The notes under the pieces: model-generated
The model's database searches: none
Told to the model about the DNA's origin: nothing
The model's input: the letters and a program-made list of their open reading frames with translations, nothing else
Source of the DNA: Pogostemon cablin
Taxonomy: Eukaryota; Streptophyta; Magnoliopsida; Lamiales; Lamiaceae
DNA length: 64,000 nucleotides
NCBI GenBank assembly: GCA_023678885.1
Contig: CM043009.1
Span: 18,779,117 to 18,843,116 of the forward strand
Direction: 5' to 3'
Program-made: the position numbers and the translations under genes
Part shown: in pieces, positions 31,530 through 43,260 of the stretch
How positions within the stretch are numbered: the first letter of the stretch is position 1
Layout of the letters: every line of letters begins with the position of its first letter

Positions 31530-33438
31530 TGGGGGCAATGAAGGTTAACCCTGAAGGAGATGCAAGAAAAAAGTATCCATTCCTGAACTCTGATGTTTCT
31601 GGCATATTCGATGATCTGATGAAAGACAAACTCATCGAACTCCCTGAGATAAAATGCCCAGAGGAAGCCAATCGAACCAATGACCCAAAATATTGCAAGT
31701 GTCATAGATTGGTGGGCCATCCCATTCATGGTTGCTTCATCTTCAAGGAAAAGATCATGCAACTGGCCAAGGAGGGGAAAATTATGTTGGAAGATGAAGC
31801 AGCCGCAAACTTCACTTCCATAAAAGAAATTCATGATGAAAGCTCATGTCACATGGTGAGTGAGGAGGGCAGTGAAGATGAACGAGTTGAGGATAAGGAA
31901 AAGATTTACTCTATCAAGGTGACCTTTACAGATGAAGACATGTTGTTGGGTTCACAGTCTCATAACCAACCTCTACTTATAACTGGTTATACGCAAGAGC
32001 TGCAAGTAAAGCGTATACTTGTTGACGGAGGCTCAGCAGTGAACATCCTGTCTTTAAGGATGTTGAAGAAGTTAGAAATACAAACAGATGAACTTAACCA
32101 TAGCCGGTTGATGATCCAAGGGTTTAACCATGAAGGGAAAAGAACTCTCGGCACTATTGTCCTTGATTTCATGATCGATGAGATGAAATCAACAGTGCTC
32201 TTCCATGTTATCGATGCAAAAACTTCATAAAACATGCTCTTGGGGCGCCCATGGCTGCATGAGAATTTTGTGATCCCTTCTACATTACACCAGTGCTTCA
32301 AATATGGTGAATGCAGCAATGTGAAAAGGGTGTTCGATGATGATAAGCCGTTTACTGAAGCTGAAGCTTACTTTGCAGATGATAAGTATTTCTTCAAGAA
32401 TACAAAGGAAGTATAATGCAAAGAAGCCCCAGCACAAAATAATGGGGGCAGTAAACAAGTAAAGGATGAAGGTAGCACATCATCCACCGCTCTCAAGAAG
32501 AACAAAGAGAAGCTTGAGGCATTGGAAGAGTTGACGTTGCCCTTAACAAAAATTGATGAAGGTAAGACTTCTTCTCCTCCACTCAAAGGATTCGTACGTC
32601 CTATTGAAGGATCAAAGACCGAACATGGTGAAGTATTTGAAGTAGAAATAGCCAAGTCATATGGCCCACAAGCTTTCAAACTCCTCAAGAAGGCCGGTTA
32701 TGAACTGAAGGAGAAATCGATGACAAACAAGTTGTCTCAAGAGACTATCAACCCATCTGAACATGGGATCAATGCTACTCAGAAAGTGTTGAAAAATAGT
32801 GGCCACATTGTCAAAAATGCTAAGCCAGATTTGGGATATGTCCCTCAAAAGCCAGTCCGCATAGCAATCAGAAGAGCAAATGCAAATTATATCACAGAGG
32901 GAGAAGCTTCGTCCACAGAAGATATGTTTGATGAAGAAGGAAGGAAAATCAAGAAAATCTTTGTCTTCGAAAGGCTTGGAAGTGTTTTCGAAAGGTTCAA
33001 ACTGTGTGAAAAGAACAAGTGTGGGAAAAAAGTAATTTCAAGTCTCCTAGCTTCCCAAAACTCCAAAGTCGAATCCCATCTCACATGAAGTGGCGAAATA
33101 TCTTGACAGTCTCATGTGGAAGAGTGCTGAAGGCCAAGATGCAGACAATTATCTTTACTAAAGAAGATAATGATGATGATAAAGAAAGTGTAGCTTCCAC
33201 CAACCATATCACTGCTCTTGAGGATTCTCAAGTGGAGGAAGTGGATGCCGAGGATGCCCCTCCACAATTTGAGGAGCGTGTGAAAGCCACTTTTGATGAG
33301 TTGAAAGAAATCAACTTAGGTGATGAAAGCGACCCACGTCCTACCTACATAAGTGCCGTGCTAAGTGTTGAGGAAGAAGAACAATATATCAGCCTTTTAC
33401 GAGAATTCAGAGATGTCTTCGCATGGTCGCACAAATAA
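31530..33438 (+). pseudogene. Protease and linker region of the Tat-type element
   Basis: The aspartic protease cuts the Gag-Pol polyprotein. CHRLVGHPIHGCFIFKEKI (31700s) is the conserved pre-protease motif. ILVDGGSAVNILSL at 32015-32056 holds the active-site Asp in the DGGS form common in Tat elements, and MLLGRPWLHE (32234) is the second protease motif. A TAA at 32228-32230 separates the two and another stop lies at 32414-32416. The linker (32522-33088) reads PIEGSKTEHGEVFEVEIAKS and KKAGYELKEKS, typical of the stretch before RT. A frameshift near 33060 leads into an acidic segment and IREFRDVFAWSHK-like residues at 33400-33438. At least two stops and two frame changes. Confidence 0.88.
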
Positions 33439-35256
33439 ATGCCAGGCTTGGATCCAAAAATCGCAGTGCATCACTTGCCCATTAAAAAGGAAACTCAACC
33501 AATTAAGCAAATACAGCATCGATTTTGACCAGAGTTGATTCCATTAATTGAGGATGAAGTTAATAAGCTTCTTGAAGCAGGAAAGATCAGAGAAGTCAAG
33601 TATCCTACATGGATTTCTAACATCGTGCCAGTGAGAAAGAAAAATGGGCAAATCAGAGTATGTGTTGATTTCTGGGATTTGAACATGGAGTGTCCAAAAG
33701 ATGACTTTCCACTACCAATTGCTGAGCTCATGATAGATGCAACAACTGGGCATGAGGTCCTTTCATTTATAGATGGGTCATCTGACTATAACCAAATTGG
33801 TCTGGCTCCTGAGGATCAAGAGAAGATAGCTTTTCGTACTCCGAAATAAATATATTGCTACAATGTCATGCTATTTGGCATGAAGAATGCTGGTGCCACT
33901 TATCAACGAGCTATGCAAAAAATATTTGATGACATGCTTCATAAGATCGTTGAATGTTACGTTGATGATATTGTGGTGAAAACAAAGAAAAAGAAAGATC
34001 ATCTCCATGATCTAAGGTGAGTGTTTGAACATTTAAGGGAGCATCAACTCAAAATGAATCCACTCAAGTGTGCATTTGGAGTTACATCTGGAAAATTTCT
34101 TGGATTTATTATTTGCCATTGAGGAATCGAGATTGAGAAAGCAAAGATTGATGCAATCATGAAGATGCATGTGCCTCGGAACATACATGAACTCAAAAGT
34201 CTACAAGGAAAGTTGGCATACTTGAGAAGATTCATATCAAACTTGGCTGGTCGATGCCAACCTTTTAGTCATCTCATGAAGAAAGGCAGCATATTCGAAT
34301 GGGATGAAGCTTGCAATAATGCTTTCAATAGCATTAAAGAGTACTTGATGAAAGCACCAGTGTTGTGTGCACAAATACCCGGACGTCCACTAATTCTCTA
34401 CCTAGCTGCTCAAGAGCATTCTGTTAGAGCTTTACTTGCACAAGAGAATGATGATGGCAAAGAAACTTACCTCTACTATCTAAGTAGAACCATGACTCCA
34501 AACGAGTTGAAATATTCACCTATTGAGAAAATCTGCTTAGCTCTTATCATCGTGATTCAGAAGTTGAAATATTACTTCCAAGTTCATACAGTTCAGCTAG
34601 TCTCGAAAGCCAACCCACTAAAATTTATCATGTCAATGCCAGTACTCTCTGATCGGCTTGCCAGGTGGTATCTCCAACTCCAACAGTTTGAGATTGTATA
34701 CGTCACTCAGAAGGCCGTAAAGGGACAAGTGTTGGCAGATTTTCTAGCTGATCATCCAATGCCTGCTGAATGGGAATTATCTGATGAACTCCCTGATGAA
34801 GATGCTTTCGCCATGGAGGTAGCTTCTTCTTGGAAAATGTACTTTGATGGAGCATCTCATAGAGAAGGTGCCGGTGCTGGAGTCGTGTTTGTAACATCCA
34901 GTGGTGAAGTTTTACCATTCTCATTTTCCTTAATGGACAATTGCTCTAACAATGTGGCTGAGTACCAACCACTCATACTTGGTTTAGAGATGGCCGTCGA
35001 TATAAAGCAACTACACCTTAGGGTGTATGGTGATTCGTTACTCGTGATAAACCAACTACTTGGAGTGTATGAAGTAAGGAAGCCTGAGTTGTTCCCATAC
35101 CACAAGTATGCTCAAAAGCTCATGGGTTGGCTTGGTGATGTTGATATCAAACATTTGACTAGAAGAGAGAATAAGCAAGCTGACGCCCTTGCTAAGCTAG
35201 CATCAACTATAGCTATGCTAGAGACGCAAATTCAAATCTCGGTGTGTAAAAGTTAG
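33439..35256 (+). pseudogene. Reverse transcriptase and tandem RNase H of the Tat-type element
   Basis: RT copies the RNA and RNase H removes it. In frame: MPGLDPKIAVHHLPIKKET, NKLLEAGKIREVKYPTWISN, VPVRKKNGQIRVCVDFWDLN and the catalytic YVDD at 33958-33969. Then follow a first RNase H with YYLSRTMTPNELKYSPIEK and LKFIMSMPVLSDRLARWYLQ, and a second, archaeal-like RNase H from 34840 (MYFDGASHREGAGAGVVFV, NNVAEYQPLILGLEMA, YGDSLLVINQL, RRENKQADALAKLAS). Two RNase H regions are characteristic of Tat. In-frame stops at 33436, 33526, 33847, 34018, 34120 and 35254 break it. Otherwise the reading stays in one frame, so decay is mostly by substitution. Confidence 0.93.
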
Positions 35257-36587
35257 GTTATACCACCAATCTTCGAGGATGATGATTATGAAGAATTTGA
35301 AAATCATGTGGTGGAAGTCTTCAAAATTGAAGAAGAGGATTGGCGCTAACCACTCTTGGATTATATAAAGTATGACAAGTTACCCAGTGATCTACTTCGA
35401 AGGATTGATATTTGGCGTCGTGCACCTTGTTTCATCTATTTCAAAGGGACACTTTGTAGAAAATCTTTTGATAGAGTTTTCTTGAGATGTCTGAGTAAAG
35501 AAGAAGCTATTCAAGCAATGGAAGAAGCTAATTCTGGAATTTGCGGCGCCCATCAGTCTGGGCCAAAGTTGCAGTTCAGAATCAAAAGAATGGGTTACTA
35601 TTGGACCAAAATGATGAAAGATTGCATGGAGTATGCACAAAAATGTCCAGTCTGCCAGTTCCATGGGAATTTGATCCATCAACCTCCGGAGCCTCTGCAC
35701 CCAACAGTCACTTCATAGCCTTTTGATGCATGGGGATTAGATGTGGTGGGGCCTCTCACAAAGTCTTCTGGTGGACATCTCTACATTCTTGCTGCCACCG
35801 ATTATTTTTTTAAGTGGGCCGAAGTTGTGCCTCTGAGAGAAGTAAAGAAAGAAAATATTGCTGATTTCATTCGAATCAACATCATTTATAGATATGATGT
35901 TCCTCACTACATCATCACAAATAATGGGAAGCCATTCAACAACAGTTGGATCGATAAGTTGTGTGAGAAGTTTGACTTCAAACAAAGGAAGTTGTCAATG
36001 TACAATGCACCGCCAATGGTCTGGCCGAAGCATTCAACAAAACCTTATGCAGTTTGTTAAAGAAAGTTGTATCCAAGTCGAAATGGAATTGGCATGAAAG
36101 AATAAATAAAGCTTTATGGGCGTACCGCACCACCTATAGAACGCCCACTCAGGCTACTCCATATTCTTTGGTTTATGGTGTTGAAGCTGTGGTACCTCTC
36201 GAAAAGCAAATCCCATCTTTAAGGATGGAGGCCATACAAGAAGGCTTAACTGATGAGAAAAATGCAAAGTTGCGCCTTCAAGAGTTAAGAGGCATAGATG
36301 AGAAGAGATTAGAGGCACAACAAAGACTCGAGTGCTATCAATCTCGCATATCCAGAACGTTCAACAAAAGAGTGAGGATACGTTCTTTTCAAGTTGGTGA
36401 CTTGGTGCTTGCAGTGAGAAGGCACATTGTGGTCACACATCGTTTTGGGAATAAGTTTCTCCAAAAATGGAATGGCCCCCATATTGTAAAAGAAGTATAC
36501 ACAAATGGCGCCTACAAGTTGATATCAGATGATGGCATGAATATTGGCCCCATAAATGGGAAATTCTTGAAATGCTACAATGCGTAA
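35257..36587 (+). pseudogene. Integrase of the Tat-type element
   Basis: Integrase joins the cDNA to host DNA. The zinc-binding HHCC domain is at 35530-35670 (ICGAHQSGPKLQFRIKRMGY, KCPVCQFHG). The core domain starts with DAWGLDVVGPLTKSSGGHLY at 35725, holding the first catalytic Asp. The second catalytic Asp, normally in SDNG, is Asn here (IITNNGKPF, 35910s). A frameshift near 36030 precedes NGLAEAFNKTL with the catalytic Glu. KALWAYRTTYRTPTQATPYS and FQVGDLVLAVRRH are typical of the core/C-terminal junction. The frame ends at TAA 36585-36587 after NGKFLKCYNA, the usual Tat end. Stops at 35347 and 35716, the frameshift and the lost catalytic residue make it inactive. Confidence 0.92.
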
Positions 36588-36647
36588 AAGAAGTACATAC
36601 ACCCCGCTCCTTGACGTACGAGCCTATACTGTATGTTACTCCTGGTC

Positions 36648-36853
36648 CGAAGGAGTATAAACTGTGTACGACAAACTCCTGGTCTGCACGAGTATAAACT
36701 GTGTACGACAAACTCTTGGTCCGCATGAGTATAAACTGTGTACGACAAACTCCTGGTCCACATGAGTATAAATTGTGTATGACAAACTCCTGGTCCACAT
36801 GAGTATAAACTGTGTACGACACACTCCTGGCCCGCATGAGTATAAACTGTGCA
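36648..36853 (+). repeat. 37-bp minisatellite, about five and a half copies
   Basis: Unit GAGTATAAACTGTGTACGAC followed by AAACTCCTGGTCCGCAT, with few differences between copies. It starts about 60 bases after the integrase stop. Since 37 is not a multiple of three, the repeat reads in all three minus frames, producing spurious open frames. Confidence 0.92.
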
Positions 36854-37180
36854 CGGTACCCCCAATCAAAACTATGTCCATTTGAACTACGTTATGACTT
36901 GATTCTCTTTAGGGAGATACATAGGCAGCTTAACATGTTGTTAAGTTCAGTCATGTTTTCGTTTATTCGCATCAAGTTTGTGAAGCAAAAAGAAAATTAA
37001 GGTATAAAGGCAGCAAGTAAACATCAAAAGGCAGTAAAGCAAATCCAAAGATGCAGTGATGAATAAGAAGAGGAAAAAGAGATAAGGAAGAATATGGACT
37101 TTATTGATAATATCATTACAGTTCAGAACAAAAAAAGGACATTGATATGAAGTGGTTCAATACAAACTAATGAAAAATAT
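36854..37180. other. Spacer between the pol and antisense gene 3' ends
   Basis: No open frame. The convergent pol and antisense transcripts would terminate around here. Confidence 0.5.
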
Positions 37181-39936
37181 TCATAATGGATAACTACTCT
37201 CCAGCAGCTTCCAAAGCTTGTGAAACACACTCTTTAATTCATCAGCAATGGAATCTTCTAGGAGGAATGTTTTCTGCAGTACATCAATATCTCAGGCAGC
37301 AGTTTGGGCCTCGAGCTTTGCACTATGAACAGACTCGCGAAGACGTTCAACTGTTTGAGACATTGTGTCCTTCTCCTTCAACAGGAGCTCGATTTCCTCT
37401 GTAATCTTCTTCAGCCTACTTTCAGATTCTTACAACTGTTTTCTCTCTGAAGTTTCTTTGCCCTTGTAGTCTTGAGCACGTTTTTTTGCGCCAGTCAAAC
37501 GCTTCTTGAATTCTCTTCTGGACATCCCATCAGCAATTTTTATCTTCACGTCATCATACACATCAGATTTAGAAAATAAGAAATTAAATGATGCTTCTAA
37601 AGCAGATCCATCAATCTCTGGAGTGCTCTTAAAGTTATTCACCATTTTAAGTCACTCATATCTTATAGAAGATAAGGAGTTGACAGGAGTCCTCTTCAGT
37701 TTATCTTGAAATCATTTCCACACTTCCATGTTAACTAGTTTTCTAGCATCCATGATCTCGACATCAAAGTTAAATGTTGTAATTTCTGGAGCTTCAGTCG
37801 TAGTAACTAGAGGATGAGATTCAGGTACGATGGGAGAGGCATGATCCAGGAAGACATCATTAGCTAAGTCTTCAGGGCTTGAAACAGAAGCTGATCCTTC
37901 CTCAAATTCATCATAATCAGAACCCAATACAGCATGTAGATGCTACAAAAAAAGATGTTAGAAAATAATTGCAGGCATGGAAGTATGTAACTCATAATTA
38001 AAGGGTGATTGAAATCTCGGCTTGAGTTGTCAGGATAGGCACCAGAGATTTGGCTCTCTTAGTCTTTTTCTAGTTTCGGTGTATGTTGCTATCATTTGAA
38101 TGAGGGAGATCACTCTTTCTCTTTTCTACTCCACTAGACGTCTCTACGATCACCTTTTGAGGAGTGGAGCCTCTAACGATACAACTGCCTCATCAGCTTC
38201 GACATTATTAGAAGTGCCAATAATGTAAACTTCTTCTTCTACGACATGGCTTGGAACAATTTTGATTAGATCTGCCACATGGTCTATAAAATAAGTGCCA
38301 TGAATATGAGAGAACCATTGATTGTATTCTGAAAAGCAGAAGTCTTTGAACTCTGAAGGGGCGCATGGAAAAGTCGATGTAGAATGAGAATTACGTAAGA
38401 TACATTGTTTTCAATATTGGAACCCTTGTTCTAAAGTAGTTTCTCGAAGGTCCATTTTCAGTCTCCATGGAGTATCTGCTTGATAAAAGCTAAATTGGCG
38501 GCTAAATTGATGTGGGCTGTAAGGTTCAATGATAAAATCTCCATTCTACCGCAGGGTGAGATAATGCGTACGAATAGCAATAAAGAAACTCCAGTCATGC
38601 CAAAGTGCTTTGCCAGTGTCAACATACTTCACTGGGTCCTTTCTTCGGCGAACGTTGCAAAATAAGGAAGCGTCATTTCCATTTTGAAGCTTCTTGCGAG
38701 CATTAGCTGGAGTAAAATACTTAGCTCCATTCTCGCCCGAATACGTCACCATTAAAGGAACTTTCAATTCATGAGGATTCAGATGATGAGTATTGAAATA
38801 GTGAGCCAACCATGTATAAACAAAATGCACGGGAAATGTTGACTTCACTTCAGAGGGTCTAAGCTCGTTTGAAATCTTATTCAAACCGCTATAGATGCTT
38901 GTCAAAACTGGAACGACAAGTCTAACTGATTTTCCTACTGCCATCAAACTCGCCACCTTAAAGGTACCAGGACGTATCAAATCTACTTCATAGGTAGGGA
39001 GTACGAAGGAGTAGAGCCAGCAGGCCAGATGAGCAGCCAGATACGTCTCGTCTTGCTGCAGTCTTTCATGTGATCGCCAATGGTCCCCATGGGATTGTGT
39101 GTCCTCTTGCAGCGGTCTTTCTTCCTCTTCTGTACATGTGCAAGGGGTTTCTTGTATGTTATAGGCCGATAAAACCAAAAGTCTACCCATCGGGTAAGTG
39201 AAACAAAACCCTTATCGTCAAGACTACGAAGTTTATGGTAAGCGTGCAGCAAATGACGGCAACTAGATGGAATGCGTAAGCCATTGGCGTCACGCTCATT
39301 GAAGTGTTCGAGCTTGTCAGGCACATCTTCTTTATATAAGTGACCAGCAAGCGGCAATCCCGTCCAGTTATACAAATCCTATAGAGAAATCGATATTTCT
39401 CCAAAGGAAGTGAGTAAGGTATTGGTAATGGGGCACCACGCTTCACAAAAGGCTTTGATGAGTTCAAGACTGCAGTCATATGTGAATAAAGATGTGAAAA
39501 TAGGGTCATAAATCCATGTTTTCTCAAGATCAGAGCGATATCTGCTGAGGACAACTTCAGTCCACTCCCAATATCTGGGAGTGTAATTGAATTCCCCGAG
39601 AAAGTTAACTGACTTGCCCCACGCCGCATCACCATTGAATATTTGGCGCCCTAATGTGGGCAAAGGGTCAATGTTTCTTTCTTTAACATGGTTGGCCGCC
39701 CTCAAAGTTGCAACTTTGGTTTCACCCAATTTCAAGTCTTTAGTCCAAGTCTCTAGACCAAATTCACTACTCTCATGATGATGTTTCTCGATAAGTACAC
39801 CCATCAGAGGTCTCTCAATCGAAAAATAAGATGCTCCATCTGATGGTGAGTTCTTATTATCAAGAATCACCAATTGACGCTTATTGGAGTCTATGACCAT
39901 ACTATCGAAGTAAACCATCTTGAAGTTGAAATGCAA
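37181..39936 (-). pseudogene. Antisense PMD-like (plant mobile domain, MAIN-like) gene carried by the Tat element
   Basis: Transcribed opposite to pol. A start at 39936 (or the internal Met of MVYFDSMVIDS) gives KSVNFLGEFNYTPRYWEWTE and KAFCEAWCPITNTLLTSFGE, the WxPxTNTF..FGE signature of the plant mobile domain (once called aminotransferase-like). Then: LYNWTGLPLAGHLYKEDVPD, IPSSCRHLLHAYHKL, WVDFWFYRP; after a shift near 39050 DETYLAAHLACWLYSFVLP, RPGTFKVASLMAVGK and FVYTWLAHYFNTH; later PHRFSRQF near 38510. The C-terminal part (37181-37930) is acidic, then lysine- and glutamate-rich with coiled-coil-like heptads (LLLKEKDTMSQTVERLRE). Stops at 39376-39378 and 38543-38545 and frame changes break it. 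PMD proteins occur as host genes (MAIN, MAIL1) and within gypsy elements; the benefit to the element is unknown. Confidence 0.88.
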
Positions 39937-42240
39937 GAAAATATATGGGGAAAAGTATCAGCAAAAGGAGTTCAAATTAATTATTTTTTTTGGATTTAAT
40001 TAATTAAAAGCCCAAAATAAATTCATGGGTCGGTTAATTATTAAATTCAAAATTATAAATTAAACATATGATGGGAAGGGCCTAAATATTAAAAGGAGAA
40101 ATTAAATTAATTCATATTTGAGTTTGATAAACTAAGCCCAAATTACATGAATTAAATTTAAGAGGTGCAGCCCAAATTGTTGGTATAAGCTTGAATGCAT
40201 GGAGTTCAAAAATAATGAGAATTAATTCCAAAGCAAATTGGGATGAACATAAGCCCACACGGCTTATTTGCTAAATAATTGGATCAAAATTGGCATGAAC
40301 ATAAGCCCATATAGCTTATTTGCTAAGCAGTTGACCCACTTCCGAAGTCAAAGTTGACATGAACATAAGCCCACAGGACTTATTTCTTAAATAATAGGAT
40401 CGAAACTAGCATGAACATAAGCACACACTGCTTATTTACTAAACAATTAATCCAATATAGATAAAGGGGCCAAAATTACAATGGTAGGTCTCAAGCCCCA
40501 AATTGACCCAAGCTAATTCTGAAGCCCAGCAATCATGTTGAATTATTGAGCCCATTTGGGCTGGTCAAAATTGGGGAGTTAATTCTCCTAAATTGACGAA
40601 AGCTCCTCTTCCAGAAGTAGAAGGGTCGATCATCGACGACTGCAACTTCACCGGTCTAATCTCTCGCCGGGAACAGCTTGATCATTGACCGTCAGCCGTC
40701 GGTCCCTCGATCGCTAAAAATCGCGACCACATTGCCATCATCCCACCAAAGAGCACATCATCAACACGCTGCCTACTATCAGAGACATGAGCGCTAAGGC
40801 CACGCACGCCGCCACCAGATCCGCCGCTCACCCAATTAAAACCGAGAACCGCCATCGGAAAATCGTGAAGCCACCGCGCGCCACTCGTCGTCCACACACC
40901 AAGGATCGTCGCTGCGTCGCCACCCGATCCTGCCTCAGTCATCGCCACTGCCACTGGGATCAGGAATCCATGATGTCATGTCGAAGCCACCCCCTCGTCC
41001 GACCCCATGCTTTCGTTTTGGTCATCGACTAGTCACCAGCCTGTTGTTCAAACACCGTCTCAAGGCCATCGGGCAGCGACACCAAAACTTTTTCCCTGGG
41101 AACACGACAGTAGCCGCCGGTCCCTTGACCGCCTCGCCATTACGCGTACTACACTGCCAGAAATGTCACCGTCACTCCAGCCACTTCAAATCACCACTAG
41201 CGACCTCCAACAACGATCAAGTCATGGCTTCCAGCCCAAGCCGCTGCAAACGGTATTGCCCATTTTAAGTGTCATCAGCAGCGCATAAATTGCAAGTGCC
41301 ACGCTGAAGATTTGCGATCCCACTCCCAGTTCGCCTTAAGCGATGCCAAATCTGGTTTGTCGATGCTAACTGTCGAGCCAATACACGCGACCCTCGCCTC
41401 TATTTGAGCCACCGCAATTGATGCCCTGGAATTATGAAAACACCAAGAACCCTGTCGTTGAAAACCACACTGCACCCCGATGAACAGCGACAACAGCATG
41501 TGGGACAAATCCGACAGACGATGTGTGGTGGAGTTAGTTGTTTGAGCCGTTGTTGACATTTGCTGCCAGATGGTGTCAAACTACCGGTGCAACCGAGGGA
41601 CAATAATCCGTTTCATTTAAAGGGACAACCGAGGGACAATAATCAATTTTATTCAAAGGGACAATTGGGGGACAAGCTTAAAAGGGACGAGGCTTGTCGG
41701 ATATTCCTTCGAAAAGGAAGAACGACAAAGTTGACAGAAAATCACAAGTACAAATATACAGTTTAAAAAAAAGCAAAATAAATGCATACAGTAATATAAA
41801 GAGGCAGATAAAAAATGGATTGAATGCTTACAACGATAGTAGGCAATGCTAGATGAAGGAGAATCACTCTTCGAAAAAAATAAGGAAAAGAAAAGAAATT
41901 AGAACTGTAATTGTATTACGTTCTATTGATGAAGAAATCAAATACACCGGGTCCTTCTTATATAGTGAAGAGACTGCAGTAAATTATGAAAAATTTGCAT
42001 GATTGAAATATCTCAAGATTTTAAGAGATTTCTTTTATTTTGAGTAAAGATTTGCAAATCATCAAATCTGTTCTCTAATTCTTGTCTCCCGTAATCTTGA
42101 AATTAAGCAGAGAAGGAAGTTGATTTGGACCACTGGAGAAATAAATAATTTGGGCCACTTGAAAAAAACACAAAATAAAAGGTTGGGCAAAAAAAGGAAC
42201 TTTTGTGATTCTTTCACATCAAGACATGACGTCCGCAAAT
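39937..42240. other. Non-coding spacer of the Tat element with tandem repeats and a GC-rich block
   Basis: 40235-40445 holds four ~50-65-bp repeats built on ATGAACATAAGCCCACACGG followed by CTTATTTGCTAA. 40610-41560 is GC-rich with CGCC/CCACCG motifs and overlapping open frames on both strands, none recognised. 41588-41685 has three GGGACAACCGAGGGACAATAA-like repeats. It would act as promoter and leader for the antisense gene, by position only. Confidence 0.6.
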
Positions 42241-42258
42241 AAATCGCAAGGGGGCATT
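42241..42258 (+). promoter_or_regulatory. Polypurine tract of the Tat-type element
   Basis: CGCAAGGGGGCATT lies immediately before the 3' LTR, where the plus-strand primer of reverse transcription is expected. Confidence 0.65.
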
Positions 42259-43260
42259 TATAAGCAGTTAAAATTTGCGGACCAATTAAATAGCGATACG
42301 TGGATTTTCTGGATTACATATCAATTATTAATTTATTTTGGAATTTAGATAAATTAATTCCTAAAAATAGATTAATAAATAATTGATAATAAATTTAAGC
42401 CCAACAAATTAAATGGGGCTTAAATTAAATGAGGCTTGGTTCAAGTCAAGCAAGCCCAAGTCAAATGAGGCCTGACTTAAGTCAAACAAGCCCATATAGA
42501 TTAAATGAGGCCTGACCCAAGTCAAGCAAGCCCAAGTCAAATGAGGTCTGACTGAAGTCAAACAAGCCCATACAAATTAAATCAGGCCAAAATAAAATAG
42601 GTCTGATTATAGCCCAAACAAGTGGAGGCCCAAGCCCGCAGGTCATGGCCCAAATAGAGTGGACCAATCAGAATGCAAGGCATTTATGAGGGGGTCTTCA
42701 CCTCTCACCTATATATGGGTCCTCCTCCCTTCATTTGACACACTGAAGCATCTGAAGACATAGACAATCTGAAGAGATTGAAACACGAGCAACGCTCCTC
42801 AAGATTTTCAAGGAAAGAATGACATACGGCTCGGGATTAAGGTGCTAAGTCCCCCAGATCGAGTGTTTCTCATAGCAAGCACGTTGAGTTTTTTAGTGTT
42901 CTTCCAGTCAAGAACAGCAAACGACCCGGGATAAAGGTGCTAAGCCTCCCAGATCGAGTGTTTTCACATCAAGCACGTTTAATCCAAACAAAGGCTCAAC
43001 GCCTCTGGAGAAACATTACAAAGTCCCTAATTCGAGTTCGAACAAGCTGCAATTGAAGATCCGACTCAACACACAAAGTCAGCGCAGTCAACACAGTCAG
43101 CGCGGTCAACACAACAAGTCAAAGTCCAAATTGGTTCGAGAGAAGAATCAGAGGATAGATATAGATTATTTTTTTAAAATTATCAAGTTTAATCTATCTG
43201 GACTATTATTGTAATTCTTTTTGTATTTATTTTATTATAAACACAAAATTTGTTGTTACA
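42259..43260 (+). repeat. 3' LTR of the Tat-type element
   Basis: It aligns throughout with 29150-30158. It starts TATAAGCAG (first bases changed from TG) and ends TTGTTACA, then TTTAT. Confidence 0.9.

Larger units (their letters stand above)
29150..43260 (+). mobile_element. Full-length Ty3/gypsy retrotransposon, Tat type, decayed, 14.1 kb
   Basis: Two direct ~1-kb LTRs (29150-30158 and 42259-43260) flank gag, protease, reverse transcriptase, RNase H, a second RNase H and integrase in that order, followed by a long antisense gene. A primer-binding-like TTTGGTATGCCTAGTGG follows the first LTR and a purine tract AAGGGGGCA precedes the second. Target duplication: CTTAT (29145-29149) against TTTAT (43261-43265), 4 of 5. 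The second RNase H and the antisense gene mark the Tat lineage. The LTRs differ at about nine positions in the first ~110 bases by eye, so insertion is not recent. It landed in the protease-RT linker of the Athila-like element. Confidence 0.92.

Noticed and set aside
36433..36881. Three overlapping minus-strand frames with repeated VYTHADQEFVVHSLYS-like units, resembling a repeat protein
   Set aside because: They are three phases of a 37-bp minisatellite, which is not a multiple of three.
40682..41603. Overlapping open frames on both strands of a GC-rich block
   Set aside because: High G+C lowers stop frequency; no recognisable residues and no preferred strand.
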